The position numbers and the translations under genes are program-made. From the NCBI RefSeq assembly GCF_030162935.1, contig NZ_JASAUZ010000007.1, positions 1 to 64,000 on the forward strand: a DNA stretch of 64,000 bases. The letters run 5' to 3'. Origin of the DNA: Comamonas halotolerans (GTDB lineage Bacteria; Pseudomonadota; Gammaproteobacteria; Burkholderiales; Burkholderiaceae_C). Below, piece by piece: positions 1-7,866 of this stretch (the first letter of the stretch is position 1; the number at the start of each line of letters is the position of its first letter). The notes under the pieces were generated by a model. The model was not told the origin of the DNA and did no database searches. It saw only the letters and a program-made list of their open reading frames with translations.

Positions 1-1
1 G

Positions 2-208
2 GTCAGCATTGAGCTTGATGGCAGCAACATCACGCTGAACATGCCTGCCACGCTGGACATCAAGGGCTCCACCAAGAGCTTTGTGGGGCCGGGCAGCTCT
101 GCGGCGCAGTTGCCCGACTTGCCGGTGGGCAACGTATCACTTGAGCCACCACGGCTGACACCTCCAGTCCATAAATTCATTTTCTCGGTTAGCCCTAGCA
201 AGCAATGA
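2..208 (+). CDS. vgrG: VgrG-type T6SS tip protein, C-terminal end only (partial)
   Basis: An open frame enters from the left edge and stops with TGA at 206-208. The 68 visible residues (for example IELDGSNITLNMPATLDIKG) look like the beta-helical DUF2345 tail found at the C-terminus of many VgrG spike proteins, followed by a proline-rich extension. Tips of this kind carry effectors fused to or docked on the tail. The stop overlaps the ATG of the next gene (ATGA), so the two are translationally coupled, which supports a tip-cargo relationship. The body of the gene lies outside the window, so the identification rests on the short tail and the context. Confidence 0.7.
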   Translation, partial: VSIELDGSNITLNMPATLDIKGSTKSFVGPGSSAAQLPDLPVGNVSLEPPRLTPPVHKFIFSVSPSKQ

Positions 209-2544
209 TCATCAGCCCACCTTTTCTGTCGAGAACAGATACTGCTGTCTACGACGAGCAATGTGTACGTAGTGTGATGTCCGGGGGCATTTTGGGTAGC
301 GGTGGATTCCCCCTCGGCCAAGCCATGGTCTGGCATGGCGGCGCTCACATCACAGCCCCCAACGCCAATGAGCCTGTGCGGGCTATTGCAGATGGCATCG
401 TGATCTTCCGGCGTGAAGGCGGTACCGCCGAATACGACGGTCAGCCGCACTCCACCGGCTGCGTCGTCATTCGCCACACCACAGAAATCGGTGCTGACCC
501 AGGAACCAACGGCGCTACAGCGGTTGAAGTCACCTACTACTCCATTTACCAGCACCTGAGAAAGCTGGACGCTGCCTTGCCAGCACTCAACCAGCCCATC
601 TACCGCAAAGACAAACTGGGTCTGGCAGGTGATATTCACGGGCAACCCAACCGCATCCACCTGGAAATCATTGCTGGCGATGCAGACACGCAAAAGCTGG
701 TGGGCCGCAATACAGCGGAGCTACCCCTCAACCAAGACGGACGCTCCAACACGGTCTATGGGCAGCTCTATGTTTTGCTGCCCGCCCAAAGCGTATGTCA
801 CGCCACGCAGCCAGGAAACTCTCCGTTGCCAATTGCGAGTGGAGACAGCGGTGATGCAGACTTGATCATCGGCATTCAATATGAGCAAGGCCACGCCACA
901 CTCACCACCTACCAGCTCACGGGAGAGATTGTTGGCAGTGCTCCGGTCGAAACCGATGCCGAATACCGGCTCTACGCTGAGGCCAACCAACGCCACGCTG
1001 CGCTCAGCCCTAATGAGCGAGCCAACAGCAGCCCTAGCGGCTGGTATGAACTGCTGCGCTTTGGCCGCAACCTGGGTCCCGATCCATTGCCTGCCCATGC
1101 TGAGCATTGGCGCAAGGTCGTTTTACCCAGCCATCCCCAAGGCGCGTGGGTCAACCTCAACGCAGCAGGCACCTACAAATTCAGTGATGCGGATTTCCCG
1201 CACTGGATGGGCTGGAAGCTCATAGACGACGATACCGAGGACAACAACAGCCAGTGCAACTCGGCCCTGATTGATGCCATGCTCTCACCAGCCGCCCAGC
1301 CCAAGACAGCGCCTGCTGGGCCACCCAGCCTCATCGGCCCATCAACTCCCCCGCCACAAGCCCCGGAAACCGCACAAACCACGCCCGAGCAAAGAGCGGC
1401 CAACCGATTGCAAAACCTGTGCAAGCCTGACGTGCAAGAAAAACTGGCCAAAACAATTTGCAAGTTCCCCACCGAATGGGCCAAAAACGAACTCAGAAGC
1501 AGATGGGCATGGATCAAAGCCAAAGGCAACCCTTACATGCCGTTTCCGCTGGACGACGAAGAGTTCGAGAAAGTAGTGACATTTGCAGAAAAACTATGCT
1601 TTTGGGAAGACCTACCCCAGGAAGACAGGGACAGGCTGACTTTTACACACTGGCATTTTCATCCACGCGAATTTATTGCGCATTTTAGAAAGTGTGGGTG
1701 GTTGAGTGAAGATGAGCTCGCACAAACATTTCCAAGATATTTTTTTTATGAAAAATCCGGAAATAAGTATATCGCTCACAAAACAGGCAACCCTAATATT
1801 TATCAAATAAATAGTACTCAAGCAAAAGAAAGAATTGGTAATTATAGATTACCTCTTTGTAGAGTAATGAGAAAGTATTTAATCTCCAACCCCCAAAGAA
1901 TAACAATGTTTTTAGCCCAGATTTTCTTGGAAACTGATCGCTGGCGGACAATGGAGGAATATGGTTATGGCGCTGAAAATAAAAATATACCTATGGCTAA
2001 ATACTATTCAGCATTTTACGGTAGAGGAGTCATGCAGTTGACTTGGGCTGGAAATTATGATGATTATGGGAAATACCGATCAAAGCACGCTCTCCCCGAT
2101 GTACCTAATGGACGTTACAATGACAGGCTTCAGAGAATAAACACTACATCCACACACTATTTCGCTGACCCAACCTTACGTGATAAAAAAGGAGTGATTA
2201 TAGGTGTTTCAGGGACTGCAAGAGTATGGTTTCCTCGCTATGATCCGTCTACGGTAAAAAATGACCCATATGCAGCATGCGACAGCGGTGGATTTTATTG
2301 GGTAAGTCGTTCTACTGGTAATAAAAATATAAACATTAATCGTGTGTGTGATCGTGCTTTTGATGGGCAGTCTATCGGTAGAGTAAATGTCTTGGTAAAT
2401 GGAGGAGGGAATGGCTATTTTGATCGACAAGCCTACTCTCAATTCATTTTTCGCAGTTTATCTGACTCCGTTGAGGAGGAGGTCGCTAAAGAATATGTAA
2501 CGCCGCGTGGAATAATACTGGTAGATTTTTCTAGGATCCAATAG
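205..2544 (+). CDS. T6SS cargo effector, M23-like plus GH19/lysozyme-like peptidoglycan hydrolase
   Basis: A 779-residue protein coupled to the vgrG stop, with no signal peptide, as expected for T6SS cargo. Residues ~40-160 resemble an M23 endopeptidase fold: WHGGAHITAP near residue 43, a DGIV turn, and RIHLEI at 150-155 where M23 enzymes have their HxH box. Some M23 metal ligands are not obvious, so this part may not be active. A Pro-rich linker spans about 355-395. The C-terminal part from ~560 resembles GH19 chitinase/endolysin domains: FLETDRW with E576 as likely catalytic acid, then YGRGVMQLT at 605-613. The likely role is attack on periplasmic peptidoglycan of a rival cell. Base composition drops sharply at about 1650-1700, suggesting the C-terminal toxin module was swapped in. 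The next gene starts 1 bp after the stop. Confidence 0.72.
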   Translation: MIISPPFLSRTDTAVYDEQCVRSVMSGGILGSGGFPLGQAMVWHGGAHITAPNANEPVRAIADGIVIFRREGGTAEYDGQPHSTGCVVIRHTTEIGADPGTNGATAVEVTYYSIYQHLRKLDAALPALNQPIYRKDKLGLAGDIHGQPNRIHLEIIAGDADTQKLVGRNTAELPLNQDGRSNTVYGQLYVLLPAQSVCHATQPGNSPLPIASGDSGDADLIIGIQYEQGHATLTTYQLTGEIVGSAPVETDAEYRLYAEANQRHAALSPNERANSSPSGWYELLRFGRNLGPDPLPAHAEHWRKVVLPSHPQGAWVNLNAAGTYKFSDADFPHWMGWKLIDDDTEDNNSQCNSALIDAMLSPAAQPKTAPAGPPSLIGPSTPPPQAPETAQTTPEQRAANRLQNLCKPDVQEKLAKTICKFPTEWAKNELRSRWAWIKAKGNPYMPFPLDDEEFEKVVTFAEKLCFWEDLPQEDRDRLTFTHWHFHPREFIAHFRKCGWLSEDELAQTFPRYFFYEKSGNKYIAHKTGNPNIYQINSTQAKERIGNYRLPLCRVMRKYLISNPQRITMFLAQIFLETDRWRTMEEYGYGAENKNIPMAKYYSAFYGRGVMQLTWAGNYDDYGKYRSKHALPDVPNGRYNDRLQRINTTSTHYFADPTLRDKKGVIIGVSGTARVWFPRYDPSTVKNDPYAACDSGGFYWVSRSTGNKNININRVCDRAFDGQSIGRVNVLVNGGGNGYFDRQAYSQFIFRSLSDSVEEEVAKEYVTPRGIILVDFSRIQ

Positions 2545-2545
2545 A

Positions 2546-3079
2546 ATGATTAGGCTCATTTTTTTAATAATTGCTTTTTATATGCCTGCTTATGCGGATC
2601 AGCAAGAAGTAGATGAAATAATATATTTTGCAAGTTCAAAGCTAAATACAAAGAAGATACTTAACCAAATTTCAAAAAAGAATAATATTCAACTTAAATA
2701 TCTGCGTATTCCAAAGATTGGGGTCCAAGAATGGAAGTCTTTAAATAGTCAAGGAATTATCGTTCCAATTAAAGATACGAGCGATGGAAGTTGTTCACTT
2801 AATTGGGTATCCGACAATAGATTAGGGAGCTACATCGGATGGCCTTATTGCGATTTTGTGAAAAAACCTGTGTTTTTAGATATCGATGGAGATGGGTTTA
2901 AAGACATAATTTACACAATAGATATAAAAACAAGTATTGATGGTCCAATATACACTCATGAATTTTCATTGATATACCGCCTAGATTCAAAAGGATTTTG
3001 CCTTAGTAGCGCATCAGTTCCATGGTATGTTTTTAATGGAACTGGTTATTTCACCCCATACACATTGCAATGTCCATAA
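2546..3079 (+). CDS. exported protein, probable cognate immunity protein
   Basis: A 177-residue protein whose ATG lies one base after the effector stop, so the pair is almost certainly co-expressed. Residues 1-17 form a hydrophobic signal peptide ending at AYA, which puts the product in the periplasm, where the effector would act. Residues 112-120 (DIDGDGFKD) match a calcium-binding EF-hand/dockerin-type loop. Four cysteines could form disulfides. I do not recognise the family; position and export suggest it blocks the cell-wall hydrolase encoded upstream. The gene is AT-rich like the 3' part of the effector gene and unlike the vgrG end, so toxin module and immunity gene probably moved together. 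Confidence 0.62.
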   Translation: MIRLIFLIIAFYMPAYADQQEVDEIIYFASSKLNTKKILNQISKKNNIQLKYLRIPKIGVQEWKSLNSQGIIVPIKDTSDGSCSLNWVSDNRLGSYIGWPYCDFVKKPVFLDIDGDGFKDIIYTIDIKTSIDGPIYTHEFSLIYRLDSKGFCLSSASVPWYVFNGTGYFTPYTLQCP

Positions 3080-3167
3080 TTTACAAATAAAATTGGAAAT
3101 AAATTATATTGACCAGCCTAGTAAGAATGGAAGGTTCTAAGACCTATTACTGAAGCCCATCATTCTG

Positions 3168-3345
3168 GAAGGCTTCTTCAGCTGTCAATCTGCCAGCAAA
3201 AATCAACAGCCTCTATAGTTCAATTCTTAATGGGTTTGACTCTAGATGTTGTGTGTATGGTTACGCCATGGTAATACTCACTGAAGCAAAGCTCCCCGAT
3301 ACACGAGGAGAGTTAATGCTTGATTTTCCTGAAGGTTACACAAAA
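3168..3345. repeat. diverged direct repeat, copy A, with a protein-tail relic
   Basis: This stretch aligns with 4762-4934. Shared blocks include AATCTGCCAGCAAAAA, CACTCTAGATGTTGTGTGTA (with one change) and a common 3' part. Read in the frame ending at TGA 3358-3360, copy A is open from 3154 and ends ...GELMLDFPEGYTKRKPL. The matching part of copy B reads GEFVPNFHEGYTKGIAK, so the 3' part was once coding in both. The copy A stop overlaps the ATG at 3357 by ATGA, the coupling seen between toxin and immunity genes. I read it as the abandoned C-terminal tail of an earlier effector. Confidence 0.6.
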
Positions 3346-3356
3346 AGGAAGCCTCT

Positions 3357-3992
3357 ATGATGAAATACCTCTTCATCATCATTTCTCTTTTTCAATTAAC
3401 TGCCGAAGCTCAAGTAGAAAAAGACCGCGCAGAATTTATACGGACAGGGAAATTTGAATCACAAATTGCAAATCTTGGTCCAGGTTGCAGAATAAAATTA
3501 GATCTCCCTACAGGGGTGAAAATTGGCCAAGGAGATCAAAGAAAAAATTACAAAGGAATTGCTGGTTTTTCAATTGAAATAGGACCTAATTTTTCCCACA
3601 ATGGAAAATAGGGATTTGATTTCGAATGTTATAGCACCGAAGAAAAACAATTTCATGAGGCTTGGAAAAATAGATCCACAATGGGGGATTATAATTTCAT
3701 CATTAAAGACGGTAGAAGAATTTACACAGATGAAGATGGCGTTATACGTATTCCGTTTCATTCAGTGAATGCGGAAGGCTGGACACTTTTATTTGATGAT
3801 ACAACAGGAGAGGAGCGTTTTCGCCTAAGACATCTGTGGTATTGCATAAAATATAAAGAAAGCGCTATTTGTGGTAGCAGTGAGATAGGATATATTGACT
3901 TTATAAAAAATAAAAAAAATATTGATATCCCATCTTATTCTTTCAGAATTTTAGAGAGCATTGAATTTTTGGAAGATGTAGTACCAAATTAG
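3357..3992 (+). pseudogene. exported immunity-type gene split by an in-frame TAG
   Basis: Two open stretches, 3357-3611 and 3612-3992, lie in the same frame and are separated only by TAG at 3609-3611. Joined, they encode about 211 residues: a signal peptide (MMKYLFIIISLFQLTAEA), then a sequence that continues without a shift as GFDFECYSTEEKQFHEAW. An internal ATG at 3681 could restart a 103-residue fragment, but it would lack the signal peptide. The gene is coupled by ATGA to the relic tail upstream, so it probably protected against a toxin that is now gone and has decayed since. A sequencing error or stop readthrough is the alternative. The protein family is not recognised. Confidence 0.6.
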
Positions 3993-4184
3993 TGGTTTTG
4001 CATTGTCTTTAAATTATAGGCAAATGCTTCATAACGATGAGTAAATTACACGAATAGGGGAGTCTGAAGGGAAGATGATTTTACATATTCATGGGATTTC
4101 TTTGATGTGAAATCAACTTTATAATTCAAGTTAATGTTAAATGTTGTTAGATATAATCTTTTGGCCTATTTTTTAAGGACTGTG

Positions 4185-4631
4185 ATGCTTTTGAAAGTGG
4201 CTATAATTTCTTATTTTTTATTTTCTAATCCTGTATTGGCTAAAACAAATGATTTACCTATTGAAATAAAAATAAGCAAGAAAGCAACATTAAATTCGGA
4301 AAAAAATTTTCTAGAGATAATAAATAAAAATGTCGGAGAAGATTATCAATTATATGCGCTGATGACGGTAAGAAGTAATGAATCTTTTATTCATATAGCT
4401 AGTTTGAATTTGGAAAACTACTGTAGCATAATTTTTTACAAAGAATCTGAAATTCAAATAATATTTGAAGAGCCTTTCTGTGTGTGGAGTAAAAAACCAT
4501 TTTTCTCGAATAAATTAAAAGAAAATTTAATATATTTCCCCATGAAGATGAAAGCATATTCTGATGACTTTCCTGGAGATTCGGAAGTAAGTATAAAAAT
4601 TAACACGGATCCATTGGGTTTATCATTTTGA
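4185..4631 (+). CDS. exported small protein of unknown family, possible orphan immunity protein
   Basis: This 148-residue protein begins MLLKVAIISYFLFSNPVLA, a good signal peptide with an Ala-x-Ala-like end. The ATG at 4185 is preferred over the in-frame ATG at 4134 because AAGGA lies six bases before it and because the signal peptide starts there. The mature part is Lys/Glu-rich with two cysteines and no motif I recognise. It sits alone among AT-rich immunity-like genes with no toxin gene attached, consistent with a retained orphan immunity gene. That role is inferred from position, size and export only. Confidence 0.5.
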   Translation: MLLKVAIISYFLFSNPVLAKTNDLPIEIKISKKATLNSEKNFLEIINKNVGEDYQLYALMTVRSNESFIHIASLNLENYCSIIFYKESEIQIIFEEPFCVWSKKPFFSNKLKENLIYFPMKMKAYSDDFPGDSEVSIKINTDPLGLSF

Positions 4632-4761
4632 ATCATGTGTGATATAGAATGAAAATATATTTAAATTAATTTAAGGGTTTTGATTTATATATAGATTTTT
4701 AAGTTAACTTGATTGTTTTTGCAATGAGTCATGTTTAAAAATGATAAATAATATTTACTAT

Positions 4762-4934
4762 GAAAGGTTCTGCAGTGGTGAATCTGCCAGCAAAAAAATC
4801 AACAGTATTCTATAGCTCAAGCCTTAATGCTTTCCACTCTAGATGTTGTGTGTATGGCTACGCTATGGCAATACTCACCTCCCAATGCACAAGGAGAGTT
4901 TGTACCCAATTTTCATGAAGGCTATACAAAAGGC
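4762..4934. repeat. diverged direct repeat, copy B, with a protein-tail relic
   Basis: This is the second copy of the sequence at 3168-3345. One frame is open from 4782 to TAA 4944-4946 and ends WQYSPPNAQGEFVPNFHEGY then TKGIAK. Its last ~18 residues are about half identical to the copy A tail. The upstream halves of the two copies match in DNA but not in one continuous frame, so small indels have broken the ancestral reading frame. Further on, an ATG at 4961 opens a 49-codon stretch that may be debris of another immunity gene. Confidence 0.55.
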
Positions 4935-5186
4935 ATTGCTAAATAATGATATTAGGGAGATGTTGAATCAATCTTCTTGTGGTAAAGTATATTTTATTTT
5001 AAATTGTCGCCGTTTGCTTAGGGTGCTAAAAATCAATGACTTGCCAATTATTTATAATGAAGAAATGATGCTTCTAAAATTTTTGGTAGGAAAATTCTGG
5101 TTTTTGTAAGTGTTTGTAAAGATTGGGTGAATCACTTTTCTTAATCAGGTGAAATATTTAAATTATTGAACCACATCAGTTATGCT

Positions 5187-5645
5187 ATGCGGATATTTTT
5201 ACTAAAAAATTTGATATTGTTCATTTTTCTATTCTCTCATGCTTCTTACTCGATGAGTTCTGAGTTTAGAGTTTGTTTTGATACGCATACATGTGTTGAA
5301 ACGAAAGAGTCAGAAGTCAAAAAAACATCAATAGATAATAGAATTGAAGATTTGCTTGAAAAAGCAGAATACTTTCGCCTTATACCCGACACAATAAAAT
5401 ATGTAAATGGGATTTACTATAGTGTAGGAATAATCAGGACAAAATCCAACCCAGATTCACCGGAGAAGTTTTGCGGTGCAGGTTATGAAGATTACTTGGT
5501 ATTTCTAGAATTTAACAAAAAGACTCTCAATCTTCTGGATAAAATAATTATACAAAGCTGTTTAAATTCAATATCATTAATTTCTGATGCTGGTGATGAT
5601 CCGGAGAAATCAATAAAAGCAAAGTCATCACCTATATCAATTTAA
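5187..5645 (+). CDS. exported small protein, possible immunity protein
   Basis: A 152-residue product starting MRIFLLKNLILFIFLFSHAS, a clear signal peptide. A TTG codon at 5166 would add seven residues ahead of the signal, so the ATG at 5187 is preferred, although no strong ribosome site is visible for either. The mature chain has four cysteines, two close to the N-terminus (VCFDTHTC) and two distal, possibly disulfide-forming. No known family is recognised. It follows repeat copy B as the split gene follows copy A, so by position it may be the immunity partner of the lost effector whose tail remains in copy B. Confidence 0.5.
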   Translation: MRIFLLKNLILFIFLFSHASYSMSSEFRVCFDTHTCVETKESEVKKTSIDNRIEDLLEKAEYFRLIPDTIKYVNGIYYSVGIIRTKSNPDSPEKFCGAGYEDYLVFLEFNKKTLNLLDKIIIQSCLNSISLISDAGDDPEKSIKAKSSPISI

Positions 5646-5899
5646 TATGAAGCAAGCTCACCACCTGATTTTAAATTGAAAAAATATAGAATTACGATAA
5701 GCAATTTCAACTTCAAAAAAGAGATTGTAAATTATTTTCCATAAAGTATAAATTAATTTTTCTATAAATAAATATGTTGTGTATGACGTGATTAAGATCT
5801 TAAAATTTTTTTAATATTGGTCCATACTCCTGTAAATGGCAATTGGCGAATTTATTCGTTAATGGAAAGTAAACGCTATGAACAACACACAGGCAAACA

Positions 5900-6352
5900 A
5901 TGAAACATAGAAAAATATATCGAGCTATCACCTTTGCTTTTCTTATGAGCTTGTCAATTTTCATTGTCAATCATTCTTTAAAAATCTATCAAGAGAAAAG
6001 TAAACCACTGGTATATAAACTAGAGTTTCCGTTAATGCTCACTGGTGCTGGAGAGGTGAAACAAACATATCTTCTCCCGAAAGGGACAAGTCTTTACTAC
6101 GATCAGAGCTTTCCGGAAGGGTTTGCAAGATATAAGGTTTACATCAATGTAGAAGGAGTAATGCTTGAGCCCAAACAAGTGACAGAAAAATTCTGGTTAG
6201 ATCCTCTTACTGCATTTCCAATTGGCGCAGAGCAACTCAAACAACTTCTGTTTGAATATCCTTTGTCTAAAGAGGATCTTGTTGCAGTATTAAATTCAAA
6301 ATCTCTATCAAAAGAAGATATTCGATCATTGCTTGAGGAATACAGCAAATAG
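5900..6352 (+). CDS. membrane-anchored small protein, T6SS-associated, possible immunity protein
   Basis: A 150-residue protein with an N-terminal membrane anchor (about residues 9-27) lacking an evident cleavage site, so the rest should face the periplasm. A central segment reads LPKGTSLYYDQSFPEGFARY and continues to a conserved-looking WLDPLTAFP. I have an impression, without a search, of having seen such sequences near T6SS tip genes in related bacteria. The C-terminus is helical and rich in Lys, Glu and Leu. It is the last gene of the AT-rich island. Its precise function is unknown. Confidence 0.5.
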   Translation: MKHRKIYRAITFAFLMSLSIFIVNHSLKIYQEKSKPLVYKLEFPLMLTGAGEVKQTYLLPKGTSLYYDQSFPEGFARYKVYINVEGVMLEPKQVTEKFWLDPLTAFPIGAEQLKQLLFEYPLSKEDLVAVLNSKSLSKEDIRSLLEEYSK

Positions 6353-6934
6353 AGCAAGAAATTGCTTAGACATCAGCCCCTTGTTTGTATTCGACGTGGA
6401 TAGATTGAATGTCATTGCGTAAACGGCTACCGTTGTAGTGAGTTGCGGGCATGTGCGTATTCGCACAATCTCTACTGCACACGATCAACCAGAGGCACTA
6501 CAACAACTCGAAGTTGACAGTGGCTGTTTATGGACTTGACTGAAATAGGTATCAGTATCAATACCGAAAACCAAATTGATATCTGTTTGGAATGATCGAC
6601 CAAAAGCTGGGCGATTCAACGGCGGCTAATTAGTTGGCGCGTTGTATGCTGAATAAGTCAAAGAGTTAACACGCCGTTCAGCTTACATTCATAACGGTAT
6701 TGCCAAAATGCCACTCAACGGGGGAGCAATTACCGTTTGCATGACAAATTTGTGCAGGAATTGCATCAATGGTTGATCACTGCAGCCATGGAGACCGTCA
6801 CGCTTTCGGGCTTGGCGTGACCTTCTCACACGCTGTAGTCCTTGATGTGCTGGGTAGGGCTCCTGCGTCTTCATACAAGAGATCGCCTGCACGGCGAGCT
6901 GTCATGTGCAAGCCCTTTTTGATAGGAGCCTTCC
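6353..6934. other. intergenic stretch, no gene recognised
   Basis: Here the AT-rich T6SS island gives way to normal-GC DNA. No convincing reading frame is visible. A 9 bp inverted repeat (GTTGTAGTG near 6433 and CACTACAAC near 6497) has a long loop. The sequence AAAAGCTGGGCGATTCAAC at 6602-6620 recurs with one change at 11490-11508 in the next large gap. The 3' end should hold the promoter of the PepSY gene, but I cannot place it. Confidence 0.4.
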
Positions 6935-7354
6935 ATGGAACACCCTCAGACTTTGCGCCATGTCCTGCTGGCCTTGTCTCTAGGCTTGGGTGCTATGCCC
7001 TCATGGGCCGGTGACGATTGCGATGCACCTTTGCATCGCTGGCAAACGCGGGAAGCTGTGCGAGATATGGCCGCTGCTCAAGGGTGGGAAATCCAGCGGC
7101 TGAAGATTGACGATGGCTGCTACGAAATACGTGGCACAGATGCACAAGGGCGCAGCTTCAAAGCCAAGATTGATCCGGAAACATTGAAGGTGTTGAAGAT
7201 CAAGCAAAGCAAGCATCAGCGCGACCACAAACGTGACCGAGACCGCGATCACGAGGCTTCAAGTCGCTACACCCAGCCGCAATCTCCAGATAACACCGCT
7301 GAGCCAACGCCTTTGTCCAACCCTGGCACTTTGCCCAGGGGGCAAATCGAGTAA
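6935..7354 (+). CDS. exported PepSY-domain protein
   Basis: A 139-residue protein with a signal peptide (about residues 1-25, ending PSWA). Residues ~34-88 have the PepSY pattern: a helix (REAVRDMAAAQGW), then strands and an AKIDPETLKVLKI ending typical of the fold. The C-terminus is low-complexity, first rich in Lys, Arg, Asp and His, then in Pro, Thr and Ser. GATAGGAG precedes the ATG. PepSY proteins often accompany membrane redox systems. This gene lies 25 bp before the DUF2271 gene and in series with the reductase and ApbE, so it is probably an accessory periplasmic subunit of that electron-transfer system. Confidence 0.75.
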   Translation: MEHPQTLRHVLLALSLGLGAMPSWAGDDCDAPLHRWQTREAVRDMAAAQGWEIQRLKIDDGCYEIRGTDAQGRSFKAKIDPETLKVLKIKQSKHQRDHKRDRDRDHEASSRYTQPQSPDNTAEPTPLSNPGTLPRGQIE

Positions 7355-7379
7355 CCGCCATTCCAACAGGAGCAATACC

Positions 7380-7856
7380 ATGTCCAAACCTCTTTCGACT
7401 ATTTTGGCTACCGCTTGTGCGCTGGCCTTTCCTGCACTGGCGCAAAGCCGCCCGCTGACCCTGACCGCCCAGCTCAAGAACTATGGAGGCGATGGCGCTT
7501 ACTTGGCTGCGTATCTGACCGATGCCAATGGTTCCTATGTGCGTACGCTCTGGGTGGCAGGAGGCAAGGCCAAGTACTACAAGCATTTATCTGACTGGAA
7601 CCGGCTTTCTGCTGGTGATACCAAACGCCTGGACGGAGTCACTGGCGCAAGCGTGGGCGCAGGACGTACGCTGAAAGTCACAATGGATCTGGCAGATGCA
7701 CTGATTGACGCAGGTTATGAAATTCGCATTGATGCTGCCGTGGAAGACATGCGAGACAGCCCTTCGGAGGTTCGCGTTCCGCTGACCTCAAGCAACGTCG
7801 GCAAGCCGCAGGCTGGCAAGCAATACATCCAGTCGGTGAACTTTCAATTCCAGTAA
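7380..7856 (+). CDS. exported DUF2271 protein, predicted flavinylated electron carrier
   Basis: A 158-residue protein with a signal peptide ending ALA at residue 20. The ATG at 7380, preceded by CAGGAG, is chosen because longer frames upstream lack the signal sequence. The body matches the DUF2271 pattern (YLAAYLTDANGSYVRTLWV). Residues 85-91 read DGVTGAS, which fits the D-x-x-[S/T]-G-A-[T/S] motif to which ApbE attaches FMN, with Ser91 as the predicted acceptor. An apbE gene lies at the end of the same gene run and a membrane flavin reductase is directly downstream. The likely role is to take electrons from the reductase and pass them on outside the cytoplasm; the final acceptor is unknown. 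Confidence 0.75.
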   Translation: MSKPLSTILATACALAFPALAQSRPLTLTAQLKNYGGDGAYLAAYLTDANGSYVRTLWVAGGKAKYYKHLSDWNRLSAGDTKRLDGVTGASVGAGRTLKVTMDLADALIDAGYEIRIDAAVEDMRDSPSEVRVPLTSSNVGKPQAGKQYIQSVNFQFQ

Positions 7857-7866
7857 GAGGCTTCTC

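Noticed and set aside
4843-5109. An 88-codon plus-strand frame running through repeat copy B
   Set aside because: It uses a different frame from the conserved tail GEFVPNFHEGYTK and then runs into unrelated sequence; the tail frame is better supported.
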